NCBI GenBank assembly: GCA_021809365.1
Contig: JAKBAC010000003.1
Coordinates: forward strand, 1 to 58,448
Direction of reading: 5' to 3'
Source: Planctomycetota bacterium
Lineage (GTDB): Bacteria > Planctomycetota > Phycisphaerae > WQYP01
Length of the DNA stretch: 58,448 nucleotides
Shown: piece by piece, positions 37,575 to 45,399 of the stretch
Layout of the letters: each line of letters starts with the position of its first letter
Position numbering within the stretch: the first letter of the stretch is position 1
Position numbers and translations under genes: made by a program
Notes under the pieces: model-generated
The model's database searches: none
What the model was told of the DNA's origin: nothing
What the model saw: only the letters and a program-made list of their open reading frames with translations

Positions 37575-37730
37575 GCCGCCGTTGTTTTGATTAACTAATC
37601 ACGTCCCCGTTTCGCTTCTCAGGAGGATAGGGACACTGCAGCGACGGCGAGGGCGGGAGTTATCTGAGAGCGCGGCTGTTTTCCGCCGCCGTTGTTTTGA
37701 TTAACTAATCACGTCCCCGTTGCGCTTCTC
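37575..37730. repeat. 46-bp direct repeat, two copies 110 bp apart
   Basis: GCCGCCGTTGTTTTGATTAA continuing CTAATCACGTCCCCGTT and CGCTTCTC occurs at 37575-37620 and 37685-37730 with one mismatch. It includes the small palindrome TGATT/AATCA. No gene lies between the copies. The origin is unknown. Confidence 0.8.
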
Positions 37731-38036
37731 CGTAGATTGCAATCGTGCCATCCCTGGCCTGGAAAGCATCCCAATTTTGTGCCACCGCACCGGATAATGC
37801 TGGGGCGGTGCGACAAGAGAAAAATGAACCGCTTATTCGCGACGCGTGGCATTGCGAATATACTATAGCGGCACAGGCAATGTTATGAACGGGATTCTCT
37901 GACATAAGGCGACCGAAAAAGATGAAAGCTCTGACCGACCCAGCTAAAGGTGCGACGCTTATCCAGCCGATTTCGTTTCACGACGGTAGAAGCCTTTAGT
38001 TTCGTGATATTTACAACCTCATAAAGGAAACCAAAC

Positions 38037-39221
38037 ATGTCAATGAGAAATGCCATTACCTCTGCAACGGTAGTGGGGATCGGTCTTTTGTCTCAGGCGC
38101 GATTCTGCGCGGCAAAGCCCGCTTACCTTTCACTACTTACTGCCCCCGATGGCCAGCCCGCGATACTCGCGCACATGGATATAGCCATAAATCCCAAGGG
38201 CACAACCGCACAACAAGTATTGGCGGCCTCTGCCAGAGACCGCAATAAAACCGCACATCCTGAATGGATCGCGGCAAAGGCGTGTCAGATGCTCTGGGAA
38301 GGCAGAGGAAACGATGCCCGGCGCTTCTTCGGAGACACAAAGGCGGCGACGGCCCTATGGATGGTATACTTTGGCAGTGCGCAATATTATAAAGTCTGCA
38401 CGACGCGGTTGGCATACATGGGGATTCCTTGGGAGATCAAGGCTGGACCGCTAGTCGATATCGGCTGGTTGGTGGCACCCCGCCCGGATCAATGGACTAC
38501 GGGAATTAATGCGCAAATGAAGACGCTTACTCCATGGTGGGGTATTGGGACAACATTGCCATTAATTCTCCGTCGGAATGGGGGAATCTTCAAAATTCAG
38601 GGTGGCTCAATATTTATACCAGGTCATAATATATTTGATGGTATTGCTCTGGGATTGAGCTTTGGACGGGCGCGGCCATTGAGCGGGCGGCCCCCATCGT
38701 TGAGGCATTACATAATGGTGCCGTTTCATGCTACGGGTGAGGGCGACCGATTGGCGAGAAAGGGCGAAAGCGTGGATTTTCAAGTATTCTTCCGGTTGCG
38801 GCCGGTGCCCAAGGATTTACTATCGGAAGTACGGGCATTTCAACGGGCGGTCCGGCACTCGGATAGGCCCAAGGTTCGAATCGATGGCACGCCACGCGGG
38901 AAGGCGTATGCCAAGGCTGACCCATTCGGACCGAAGACAACTGTGTTCCTTGAGCACGGGCATGAAATAAAACCGCTTTGGTTTATCGCGGGCCGAGGCG
39001 TCGATTACGCCTTATTTTCGGGCAAGCACCGTGGCGAGGCTCAGCTCTGGATCATGAAACTCCGTAGGACGTCTGGGGGATTCAGGAGTTATGGATTTGC
39101 GCCCGGGATCAATCGCAACATCTGCACGGATGGTCTCTTCGGCACCGAATCTTCGGTTACGCAGATTGACCGTTTCCTTGCGAAAAAGCGAGTGGAGAAA
39201 AAAATGGATAGGAAGAGGTAG
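38037..39221 (+). CDS. Unrecognised secreted protein
   Basis: I do not recognise this 394-residue protein. It has an N-terminal signal peptide (about residues 1-26: [20 protein letters not shown], then ARFCAAKPA with an A-x-A type cut), so it is probably periplasmic or secreted. The mature part is beta-rich with many aromatic residues and repeated G-x-G. Recognisable stretches include [27 protein letters not shown] and a basic C-terminus ([12 protein letters not shown]). AAGGAA lies 8 nt before ATG. It stands alone between two gene-poor repeat regions, which suggests accessory DNA. Confidence 0.7.
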   Translation: MSMRNAITSATVVGIGLLSQARFCAAKPAYLSLLTAPDGQPAILAHMDIAINPKGTTAQQVLAASARDRNKTAHPEWIAAKACQMLWEGRGNDARRFFGDTKAATALWMVYFGSAQYYKVCTTRLAYMGIPWEIKAGPLVDIGWLVAPRPDQWTTGINAQMKTLTPWWGIGTTLPLILRRNGGIFKIQGGSIFIPGHNIFDGIALGLSFGRARPLSGRPPSLRHYIMVPFHATGEGDRLARKGESVDFQVFFRLRPVPKDLLSEVRAFQRAVRHSDRPKVRIDGTPRGKAYAKADPFGPKTTVFLEHGHEIKPLWFIAGRGVDYALFSGKHRGEAQLWIMKLRRTSGGFRSYGFAPGINRNICTDGLFGTESSVTQIDRFLAKKRVEKKMDRKR

Positions 39222-40069
39222 GCGCAGCAGGTGTTATTAGGGAATTCCCGCAAGGACCATTCTGGAGAACAAAATGAAACTGCACCGACTTGTTTTGGTC
39301 CCGCTTGCCACCATCTGGTTCGGGTCTCTTCAAATAGCTTGCAGAGATTGGCCGCGTCACCCACATTAATAAGCCCGAATGGCTCATTTTCGCCGATGCG
39401 CAACGCGATTTCCCCGCCCGTACCCGTCAAATTCTCAACGTGCAGCAGCGCCTGGCCGGACGCTACTGGGATTGGACGCCTTGCGGCAGCTATTCCACAT
39501 CCTCCATCGGCGGGAGATGATGGAGCTACCGGTATTCCAGAAAAGTCTTGTATCGGTCAAAACAATCGTTATTTGACTAATTTCGCCACTTTTCCCCGTG
39601 AACGGCTACCTGAAATTTTGTTGATCTGAAAACTTATTAAATTGGCCAATTGTTTGCACATGCACTCCTACGTTTTGTTGCAGGCGTGTCCAAGACAATC
39701 CGTATATATTGGAAGAAATGCCACTTTGATGAAATGGTCGTGCAACAACCGTAGCCGAGTTCCGCGCCATGCTTCTTGCAATTAAAGGGCACCAGGGCAG
39801 CGGGTGAAATTGCTGGAAGCGGCCACGACGTGGGGCGCAATATATTGTTGTGGAAAAAAACGCTAAGGTCGCGCTGCAGTCCGCCCGTCAACGGCTGCAA
39901 GTAAAACCGTGTTCAGTTCCCGTTCTGTAGCGCGTTCATGACCTTTGCCGCTAGGGCTGCGGCCTCTCGATCGCCGGCATGCTCGGGAAAGTGAAACGGG
40001 GACGTACCCCGTTTTAACTCTTTCGGAGGCCTGTGTCGTTCGGTGATCTGTGGCTGATCGCCCCGCAGG
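39222..40069. other. Gene-poor stretch, possible decayed gene near 39274-39530
   Basis: A frame at 39274 opens with a signal-like [20 protein letters not shown] and stops soon after. In another frame of the same strand the text continues [20 protein letters not shown], then [20 protein letters not shown], then [11 protein letters not shown] and a stop. Together they look like one small secreted-protein gene broken by a frameshift, but the family is not recognised. The remainder to 40069 shows no feature. Confidence 0.3.
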
Positions 40070-40288
40070 TCAGGCGGCCTGCTGGGGCTGGTAATGCAGT
40101 ACCAGAAGTTGGTGTTCCGGGATGGCGAGTTGGGCGTAGGTGTGGCCTTGGTCGTCGGAAAATTCGACTTCAAACACACTGGGTGCCAATATCTCAACAA
40201 CCGTGCCAACTTGGCCGCGCAGCAGGCCCTTTCCTGGTAGATCGCTGGTGATGGCGACAATGTCAAGCGTGTGGATTGTGTGTTGCAT
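40070..40288 (-). CDS. DUF4926-like protein
   Basis: This 72-residue protein fits the DUF4926 pattern: IHTLDIVAITSDLPGKGLLR, then GQVGTVVEILAPSVFEVEFS, then GHTYAQLAIPEHQLLVLHYQ. It is predicted to be a small SH3-like beta barrel. The gene lies 31 bp after a DUF6883-like gene on the same strand. From memory, these two families are often adjacent in genomes, a pattern suggesting a two-gene module in which the small barrel could be the antitoxin or immunity partner. That role is inference and no experiment is known to me. Confidence 0.8.
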   Translation of the reverse strand: MQHTIHTLDIVAITSDLPGKGLLRGQVGTVVEILAPSVFEVEFSDDQGHTYAQLAIPEHQLLVLHYQPQQAA

Positions 40289-40319
40289 AACTGTCTCCAG
40301 CGACGGGGCATTCTACCGC

Positions 40320-40655
40320 CTACATTACATAACAACTGCTTAATCGTAGCACATTCTGGCCGGTCAATACAATCCATGCGGAACGGATCATCGCAGCGCC
40401 AGTGGCTGTGGCCATCGGAAAATCCAACACATAGCGTTGGCCAAATTCATCGGCACCCGAAGGGCGCAAATCTTCTTGCCGGGTATGGGCGGCATCCAGT
40501 ACTGCCTGCCGCAATTTCCGGGCATCGCGGGCGGTGATACCCAGCCGTGAGCGAAACACTCGGGCCTTGTGGCGTCCGCGCGGGTGGGTGTCGCTGAGGC
40601 AATAATCGCGCAGTTTGGCAATGTCCACCACGATATTGTCAAATCTTTGCGCCAA
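40320..40655 (-). CDS. DUF6883-like protein
   Basis: This 111-residue protein starts from TTG at 40655, with AAGGGG 5 nt upstream. No in-frame ATG precedes the conserved region. The pattern IAKLRDYCLSDTHPRGRHKA, RVFRSRLGI, ARKLRQAVLDAA and the C-terminal MIRSAWIVLTGQNVLRLSS match the DUF6883 family, which is found both alone and at the C-terminus of larger proteins. It is encoded directly upstream of a DUF4926-like gene. A nuclease-like or toxin role has been suspected for such pairs by association only. Confidence 0.7.
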   Translation of the reverse strand: MAQRFDNIVVDIAKLRDYCLSDTHPRGRHKARVFRSRLGITARDARKLRQAVLDAAHTRQEDLRPSGADEFGQRYVLDFPMATATGAAMIRSAWIVLTGQNVLRLSSCYVM

Positions 40656-40785
40656 TCATGCCCCTTGTTCATTTCGCCGCTTACCCGGTCGATGCATTAG
40701 TGGCCCGGCTGGTTTTAACGGTACAAATATTCATCACGAGCGATGATCGAGCAGTGGGCAAACGGGTGGATAATATGGAATGGTA

Positions 40786-41038
40786 TGATGCTGTCGCAAG
40801 ATGAGGCACCCCCTGTGGTCTGCTCTGAAAAATCGCCAGACATTCGTAACGGCGAAATAATGTGGCTTTTTTTCATCCCGCGCGGGTGAGGCTTGGCATC
40901 ATGGGAGACTACTTTCTCAACACCCACGGCTGCCGCACAAAACGCGAGGTGCAAGCACACGCGGCTAAAATGGGGATGGGGCGGGGGATTTGAGATTTCA
41001 AATTTCAGATTGCGCAAGGGGGATGGGGCGTCCCGGCA
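40786..41038. repeat. Dispersed repeat, family C, copy with insertion
   Basis: The left part (TGATGCTGTCGCAAGATGAG) and the right part (CTTTCTCAACACCCACGGCT, GGTGCAAGCACACGCGGCTA, ATTTCAAATTTCAGATTGCG, CAAGGGGGATGGGGCGTCCC) match 45112-45300 but are separated by about 90 bp of extra DNA. This repeat fills most of the 617-bp gap upstream of hpnH. Confidence 0.65.
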
Positions 41039-41272
41039 TGGCGCCCGGATTGATCGCCGCGTTTCCCGGCCCCCGCCATGCCTGCGGTTGGCTTGGCGAC
41101 GGAAGCTTGTGGCGGTATGATTTGGGCATCGGTCAAGCTGCACCTGTATGGTATACTGCGCTTTGCCGGAATATAATCCTGCGTCATTGGCCGCTGGCGG
41201 GCGGAATTAGCTTGGCAGGCTGTGGTTTCAATGGTTTTGGCCTGAAAATAATACTGGCCGGAAAGGAACGTC

Positions 41273-42442
41273 ATGGGCGTCCCGGTTTCGCAAATGTGGA
41301 CTGTCGCAACGTATGTGCTATCGCAGCGGCTCAAGGGCCGCAAGCGCTATCCGCTGGTTTTGATGCTCGAACCGCTTTTTCGCTGCAATCTGGCCTGCGC
41401 GGGGTGCGGAAAAATTCAATACCCGGCCCACATTCTCAAATCACAACTCACGCCCGAGCAATGTTTTAAGGCGGTGAAAGAATGCGGTGCTCCCATGGTC
41501 AGCATCCCCGGCGGGGAACCCCTGCTGCATCCGCAGATTCAAGAAATTGTCGAAGGGTTGATCGCCCGGAAGAAATATATCTATCTATGCACCAACGCGC
41601 TATTGCTCAAGCAGAAAATTGACCTCTTTAAGCCATCCAAATACCTCACGTTCAGCGTCCATCTGGACGGCCAGAAGGAACATCATGATTTTTCCGTCTG
41701 CCGTGAGGGCGGCTATGACATAGCGGTGGAAGGCATTAAAGAAGCTATCAAGCGCGGATTTCGCGTCACCACCAACACGACGCTTTTTGAAGGCGCGGAC
41801 CCGGCCAGTGTGCGGGGATTTTTTGATGAGATGATGCAATTGGGCGTTGAAGGCATGATGCTTTCACCCGGTTACAGCTATGACAAAGCCCCGGACCAGC
41901 AGCATTTTCTGGGCCGGGCGAAAACCCGGCGGCTCTTCAGCACCATTTTGAGCAACCGGGACAAAAAATGGCGATTCAATCAAAGCCCGCTGTTTCTGGA
42001 ATTTCTCATGGGCAAGCGATCCTACGCCTGCACGCCATGGGGCATGCCGACGTATAACATTTTCGGCTGGCAGAAGCCATGTTACCTGCTGCAGGATGGC
42101 TATGCCGATACGTTCAGTGAGTTGCTGGAATCAACACATTGGGAGAAATATGGTGCCGAATCAGGTAATCCGCGGTGCGCGAATTGCATGGTTCACAGCG
42201 GCTATGAGGCCAGCGCGGTCCATGATACGTTCAGCAGTTTACGGGGCCTGATTGCCACCGCCCGCGCCACACTCTTTGGCGGCAGCTATGTAAACCGTGA
42301 AGCGCTGGAGGCGCTCCAGCAGCCACCCGAAAGTTCCAGAGAAACATTTATTCCATTGAACGTCAGCGCCGCCCGGACCGCTCGCCATCAAGGAGAGGCC
42401 GCCCGACCCGCATCCCATGTAGATGAGAAGATCGGCGCGTAA
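41273..42442 (+). CDS. hpnH: Adenosyl-hopene transferase HpnH (radical SAM)
   Basis: HpnH is a radical SAM enzyme that attaches the 5'-deoxyadenosyl group to diploptene, the first step to C35 extended hopanoids. It has 389 residues. The iron-sulfur motif CNLACAGCG gives Cys38, Cys42 and Cys45 (C-x3-C-x2-C). [13 protein letters not shown] is the SAM-binding GGE motif, and the C-terminal [19 protein letters not shown] plus [15 protein letters not shown] are typical of HpnH. AAAGGAA lies upstream of ATG. An extended -10 (TGGTATACT at 41149-41157) lies 115 bp upstream. No squalene-hopene cyclase or other hpn gene is in the window. Confidence 0.95.
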   Translation: MGVPVSQMWTVATYVLSQRLKGRKRYPLVLMLEPLFRCNLACAGCGKIQYPAHILKSQLTPEQCFKAVKECGAPMVSIPGGEPLLHPQIQEIVEGLIARKKYIYLCTNALLLKQKIDLFKPSKYLTFSVHLDGQKEHHDFSVCREGGYDIAVEGIKEAIKRGFRVTTNTTLFEGADPASVRGFFDEMMQLGVEGMMLSPGYSYDKAPDQQHFLGRAKTRRLFSTILSNRDKKWRFNQSPLFLEFLMGKRSYACTPWGMPTYNIFGWQKPCYLLQDGYADTFSELLESTHWEKYGAESGNPRCANCMVHSGYEASAVHDTFSSLRGLIATARATLFGGSYVNREALEALQQPPESSRETFIPLNVSAARTARHQGEAARPASHVDEKIGA

Positions 42443-42487
42443 CCACCTTTTTTATGGGAATCCCCGGAACAGAATTGAAAGTTGAAC

Positions 42488-42913
42488 ATGACCACAGAAG
42501 CACAAATCTCCAGCGGTGAAACGCGGACCGATCAGGCCCCCGCGACAGAACATGAAAATCTGGAGGGGTACAATCCCCGCCTTGATTCCATGACCATGGT
42601 ACGTGATGTTGTTGAAAAGGCGTTCAGCTATCGCGGAGATGTCACTATCGTCAATCACAAGGGCGAAGCGGTGGAAGGGTATATCTTTGACCGGCAGGCG
42701 GACTGCTCGGATTCGGCCAAGTGGAATCTGCGGCTGATTATCAAAGATTCAACCGATCGCGCAACTATCCGATATGAAGATATTGCATCCATTAACTTTT
42801 CCGGCAAGGATCCGGCGGCGGGCAAGAGTTTCCAGACCTGGCTGAAAAAATACCAGGAAAAGAAGGCCGCCGGAGAAAAGAATATCCGCATCGATCCGGA
42901 ACCACTGCAATAG
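42488..42913 (+). CDS. Small conserved-looking protein downstream of hpnH
   Basis: This 141-residue protein lacks a signal peptide or membrane span and is probably cytoplasmic. A disordered N-terminus is followed by a compact domain: DVVEKAFSYRGDVTIVNHKG, EAVEGYIFDR, WNLRLIIKD, IRYEDIASINFSGKDPAAGK and SFQTWLKKYQEKKAAGE. It resembles an SH3- or Sm-like barrel plus a basic helix. I recall similar proteins next to hpnH in other phyla but cannot name the family. It starts 45 bp after hpnH on the same strand and is likely co-transcribed, so a role in hopanoid modification is plausible. Confidence 0.7.
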   Translation: MTTEAQISSGETRTDQAPATEHENLEGYNPRLDSMTMVRDVVEKAFSYRGDVTIVNHKGEAVEGYIFDRQADCSDSAKWNLRLIIKDSTDRATIRYEDIASINFSGKDPAAGKSFQTWLKKYQEKKAAGEKNIRIDPEPLQ

Positions 42914-42975
42914 CCAACATCCTCCAGTTCGCCTTGCAAAGCGTACTGCCGCCGGCCTGGAAGGGGGGGGCAGGT

Positions 42976-44661
42976 TCAATGCACGGGGATAATCCTGACC
43001 ACAAGGTCCTTCGCTACCAGGATAGGAACACCATTCCAGATTCCGTGATAATAAGTAATTCCGACAGTGTAGGTTGTGGCATCCAGCCTGGTTCCATTTT
43101 TCAAACGGAAAATGTAACTCTTGATCGGCCCAGGTGCCTTCCTGTTTCTCACCAAAATATATTTTGGCGCAGGCGCACAGTATAAAATTTTAATTTTATA
43201 CACCGTGCACGACGGAATGGGTTCCGCGGCAATGGTCTCCGCCGCTACGTTGCCAAGAAATGGAGACAGTGGGGCCGTCGCAGGTGGTATATATCCCGGA
43301 ATCACGGAATTGCGCATTTCAATTCCCGATGGCAGTGAAAACGGAGCCGTTGCACGTTGAACCACACGCGATGATATGCCGACAATAACCCCATAAACGG
43401 CACCGCCTGCGGAAATCTTTTTTCCGGCAGGAGTCACCAATACCGCCCGATCCGGAAGTGGAAGAAAAGCCCTGGCGACCAATATCAGGTCCTTTCTTTG
43501 CTGTGACCAGGCTTCGTTGGTAACCGCAGATCGTTCTATACCCTCGGCGTGAGCTACCCTATTTGCCACCCGCCACATCATGGCAGTGGGATATCTGATT
43601 TTCAGTTGATTGAGTTGGTACCGATATTCAGCCGCCTGACGCGCTCGAGCCATGATTCGAATGGCACTGAAATGCCGGGTAATCCCTTTCTCCAGCGCCA
43701 GCCGTTGCAGCCGGACGCTTTTGTCCGTTCCGGTAACATAACCGCTGCTTCCGGAAATAATGAAATTGCCATTGCGATCAGTCTTCAAAAATGCGACAAC
43801 GTGCCGACCGATCAGAGCACCCGGAGCCTTCCCGCACTGTAATAATGCGGAGTCCAGAGATTGGATGGAATACTCCGCTACGGGTTTCATGGCATCCGTA
43901 ACCGTCTTTGACCACTGATTGGATGGTATTGCCACGCCGATATCGTGTGATTGTTGGAGTTGCATGTTCTGATTGCCGACAACGCCTGGACCGAACACGG
44001 GGCCTTGTTGATGCCAGTTGGCAAACGGCATACCGACGGCTGGAGGTACGGCAATGCCGGCATCCACACGCCGCTTGTTGATGTCTTGCTGACGCTGCGT
44101 TTTCATCTGTTTGAGTGTTGCCATATCCGCCAGTACAGCGTTTACATTACCGGATTTCATGGCCATCCGGATGCGGAGTTTTAATTGTCTGACGACATGG
44201 TTATCGAATATGATTTTTGCGGCATCCGCTTGTTGTAGCGCGGATGCGACGGCTTGGTTGCGTTTAAGTTCCAAACTGAGAATGGGCGGCTTGAGCTCGG
44301 CGGAATTTGCGGCGACATGAAACACCGGCGGAAACACCGTCCATTGCTTTTCCCACGCCAGGCGTGCGCGCACAACTTTAACCCAGTTTTGCGCCGCCAC
44401 CACGGCATCCGCATCACCATCTTTCATGGCTGTTGTGGTGGCGACATTCAGTCCCTCTAATTCCGCGTTTTCCGCAACCCATACCTGCTTCCATGCAACT
44501 GATTCCCGATATTTCAGTTTTGCCTCGGCGGTTTGAGCCGGTTGCGTCGTCGGCATCACTTTGGTAACACCCCATGCCGGAAAGGCCTGGTGTAGTATCA
44601 CGCCGACTGCCGCTACATAAATGGAGAATCTAACCGGGTAACTTTGCAAAATTTTATGCAT
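42976..44661 (-). CDS. Unrecognised large secreted protein
   Basis: I do not recognise this 561-residue protein. A signal-like N-terminal helix (about residues 12-30) precedes a long Ala/Lys/Gln-rich helical region (40-200) with two internally similar segments. These pair a TAMKDGDADAVVAAQNWVK block with an AMKSGNVNAVLADMATLKQM block, suggesting a duplication. A middle domain contains PSNQWSKTVTDAMKPVAEYS and GTDKSVRLQRLALEKGITRH. The C-terminus is beta-rich with SYIFRLKNGTRLDATTYTVG. AGGAGGAA lies directly before ATG 44661. It is a single gene flanked by a convergent hpnH unit and by repeats upstream. Confidence 0.7.
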   Translation of the reverse strand: MHKILQSYPVRFSIYVAAVGVILHQAFPAWGVTKVMPTTQPAQTAEAKLKYRESVAWKQVWVAENAELEGLNVATTTAMKDGDADAVVAAQNWVKVVRARLAWEKQWTVFPPVFHVAANSAELKPPILSLELKRNQAVASALQQADAAKIIFDNHVVRQLKLRIRMAMKSGNVNAVLADMATLKQMKTQRQQDINKRRVDAGIAVPPAVGMPFANWHQQGPVFGPGVVGNQNMQLQQSHDIGVAIPSNQWSKTVTDAMKPVAEYSIQSLDSALLQCGKAPGALIGRHVVAFLKTDRNGNFIISGSSGYVTGTDKSVRLQRLALEKGITRHFSAIRIMARARQAAEYRYQLNQLKIRYPTAMMWRVANRVAHAEGIERSAVTNEAWSQQRKDLILVARAFLPLPDRAVLVTPAGKKISAGGAVYGVIVGISSRVVQRATAPFSLPSGIEMRNSVIPGYIPPATAPLSPFLGNVAAETIAAEPIPSCTVYKIKILYCAPAPKYILVRNRKAPGPIKSYIFRLKNGTRLDATTYTVGITYYHGIWNGVPILVAKDLVVRIIPVH

Positions 44662-44799
44662 CAACTTCCTCCTGTATTCACAGTTTCACGCATGAAGATA
44701 AACCAACTCGCTCCCAATTTTCAAATTTCGACAATGGACACATCATAACGCAAACTTCCGGTAATTATCAGGCGGCGCGGTGGGTGCGCTGTTTTTTTC

Positions 44800-44982
44800 G
44801 GGTGCGTGACACGCGACGTGGGTTACGGATAATGCAATAGTCTTTCCCCGGAGCACCGTGGTGATAATCCGGTGCCGTCAGCCCTCGCGCGGACCAACGG
44901 CACCGCATCACCATGACGGTGCTCCGGGGGTATCGTGTTTGCGAGGCCATTCAACGATATACGCATAAAGTGTCACATACCC
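44800..44982. mobile_element. MITE-like element, family B, complete copy in opposite orientation
   Basis: This copy is 183 bp, exactly the length of the 6358 copy, with the interior inverted relative to it. Ends are GGGTGCGTGACAC at the left and GTGTCACATACCC at the right; the inner part of the left terminal repeat has diverged. No clear target duplication is seen (TTTTTTTC against TTACTACT). A family C repeat begins 2 bp after its right end. Confidence 0.8.
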
Positions 44983-44984
44983 TT

Positions 44985-45042
44985 ACTACTTTCTCAACAC
45001 CGACGACTGCCGCGAAAAGCGCGCGGTGCAAGCACACGCGGC
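44985..45042. repeat. Dispersed repeat, family C, truncated copy
   Basis: ACTACTTTCTCAACACCGAC through GCGCGGTGCAAGCACACGCG matches the centre of 45112-45300, 130 bp downstream, giving a partial tandem duplication. Confidence 0.7.
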
Positions 45043-45111
45043 GGCGGCCCTTGCCGCAGAGCGGAGATCAGTAGAGAGTTGAACAGTAGAGCACATAAGG
45101 CTGGAACTAAG

Positions 45112-45300
45112 TGATGCTGTCGCAAACTGAGGCAACCCCTGCGGTCTACTTTCTACTTTCTCAACACCGACGGCTGCCGCGGAAAACGCGCGGTGCAAGC
45201 ACACGCGGCTAAAATGGGGATGGGGCGGGGGATTTGAGATTTCAAATTTCAGATTTCAGATTGCGCAAGGGGGATGGGGCGTCCCGGCACCACGGTTCGG
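45112..45300. repeat. Dispersed repeat, family C, longest continuous copy
   Basis: This copy joins all modules: TGATGCTGTCGCAAACTGAG, TTCTCAACACCGACGGCTGC, CGGTGCAAGCACACGCGGCT, ATGGGGATGGGGCGGGGGAT, an AAATTTCAGATTT microsatellite-like run, and GGGGCGTCCCGGCACCACGG. It ends about 100 bp before the antiporter gene. No frame is credible. Confidence 0.7.
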
Positions 45301-45399
45301 ATTTATTGTCACGCCTCTGGCCGTGTTTCATGCTCCCGTTCCTAATTGCTCCCGCTCTTAATCTGTACGCACCGGCGTTGTGCGTATAGGATACGCCAC

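Noticed and set aside
36888..37590. Several short frames in the repeat block upstream of 38037
   Set aside because: Their translations simply restate the low-complexity repeat; no start signals.
36985..37730. CRISPR-like array
   Set aside because: Repeats are irregular in length and spacing, the direct repeat has only two copies, and no cas genes are present.
37900..38036. Riboswitch in the leader of the gene at 38037
   Set aside because: Some hairpins are visible but no known aptamer consensus could be matched by eye.
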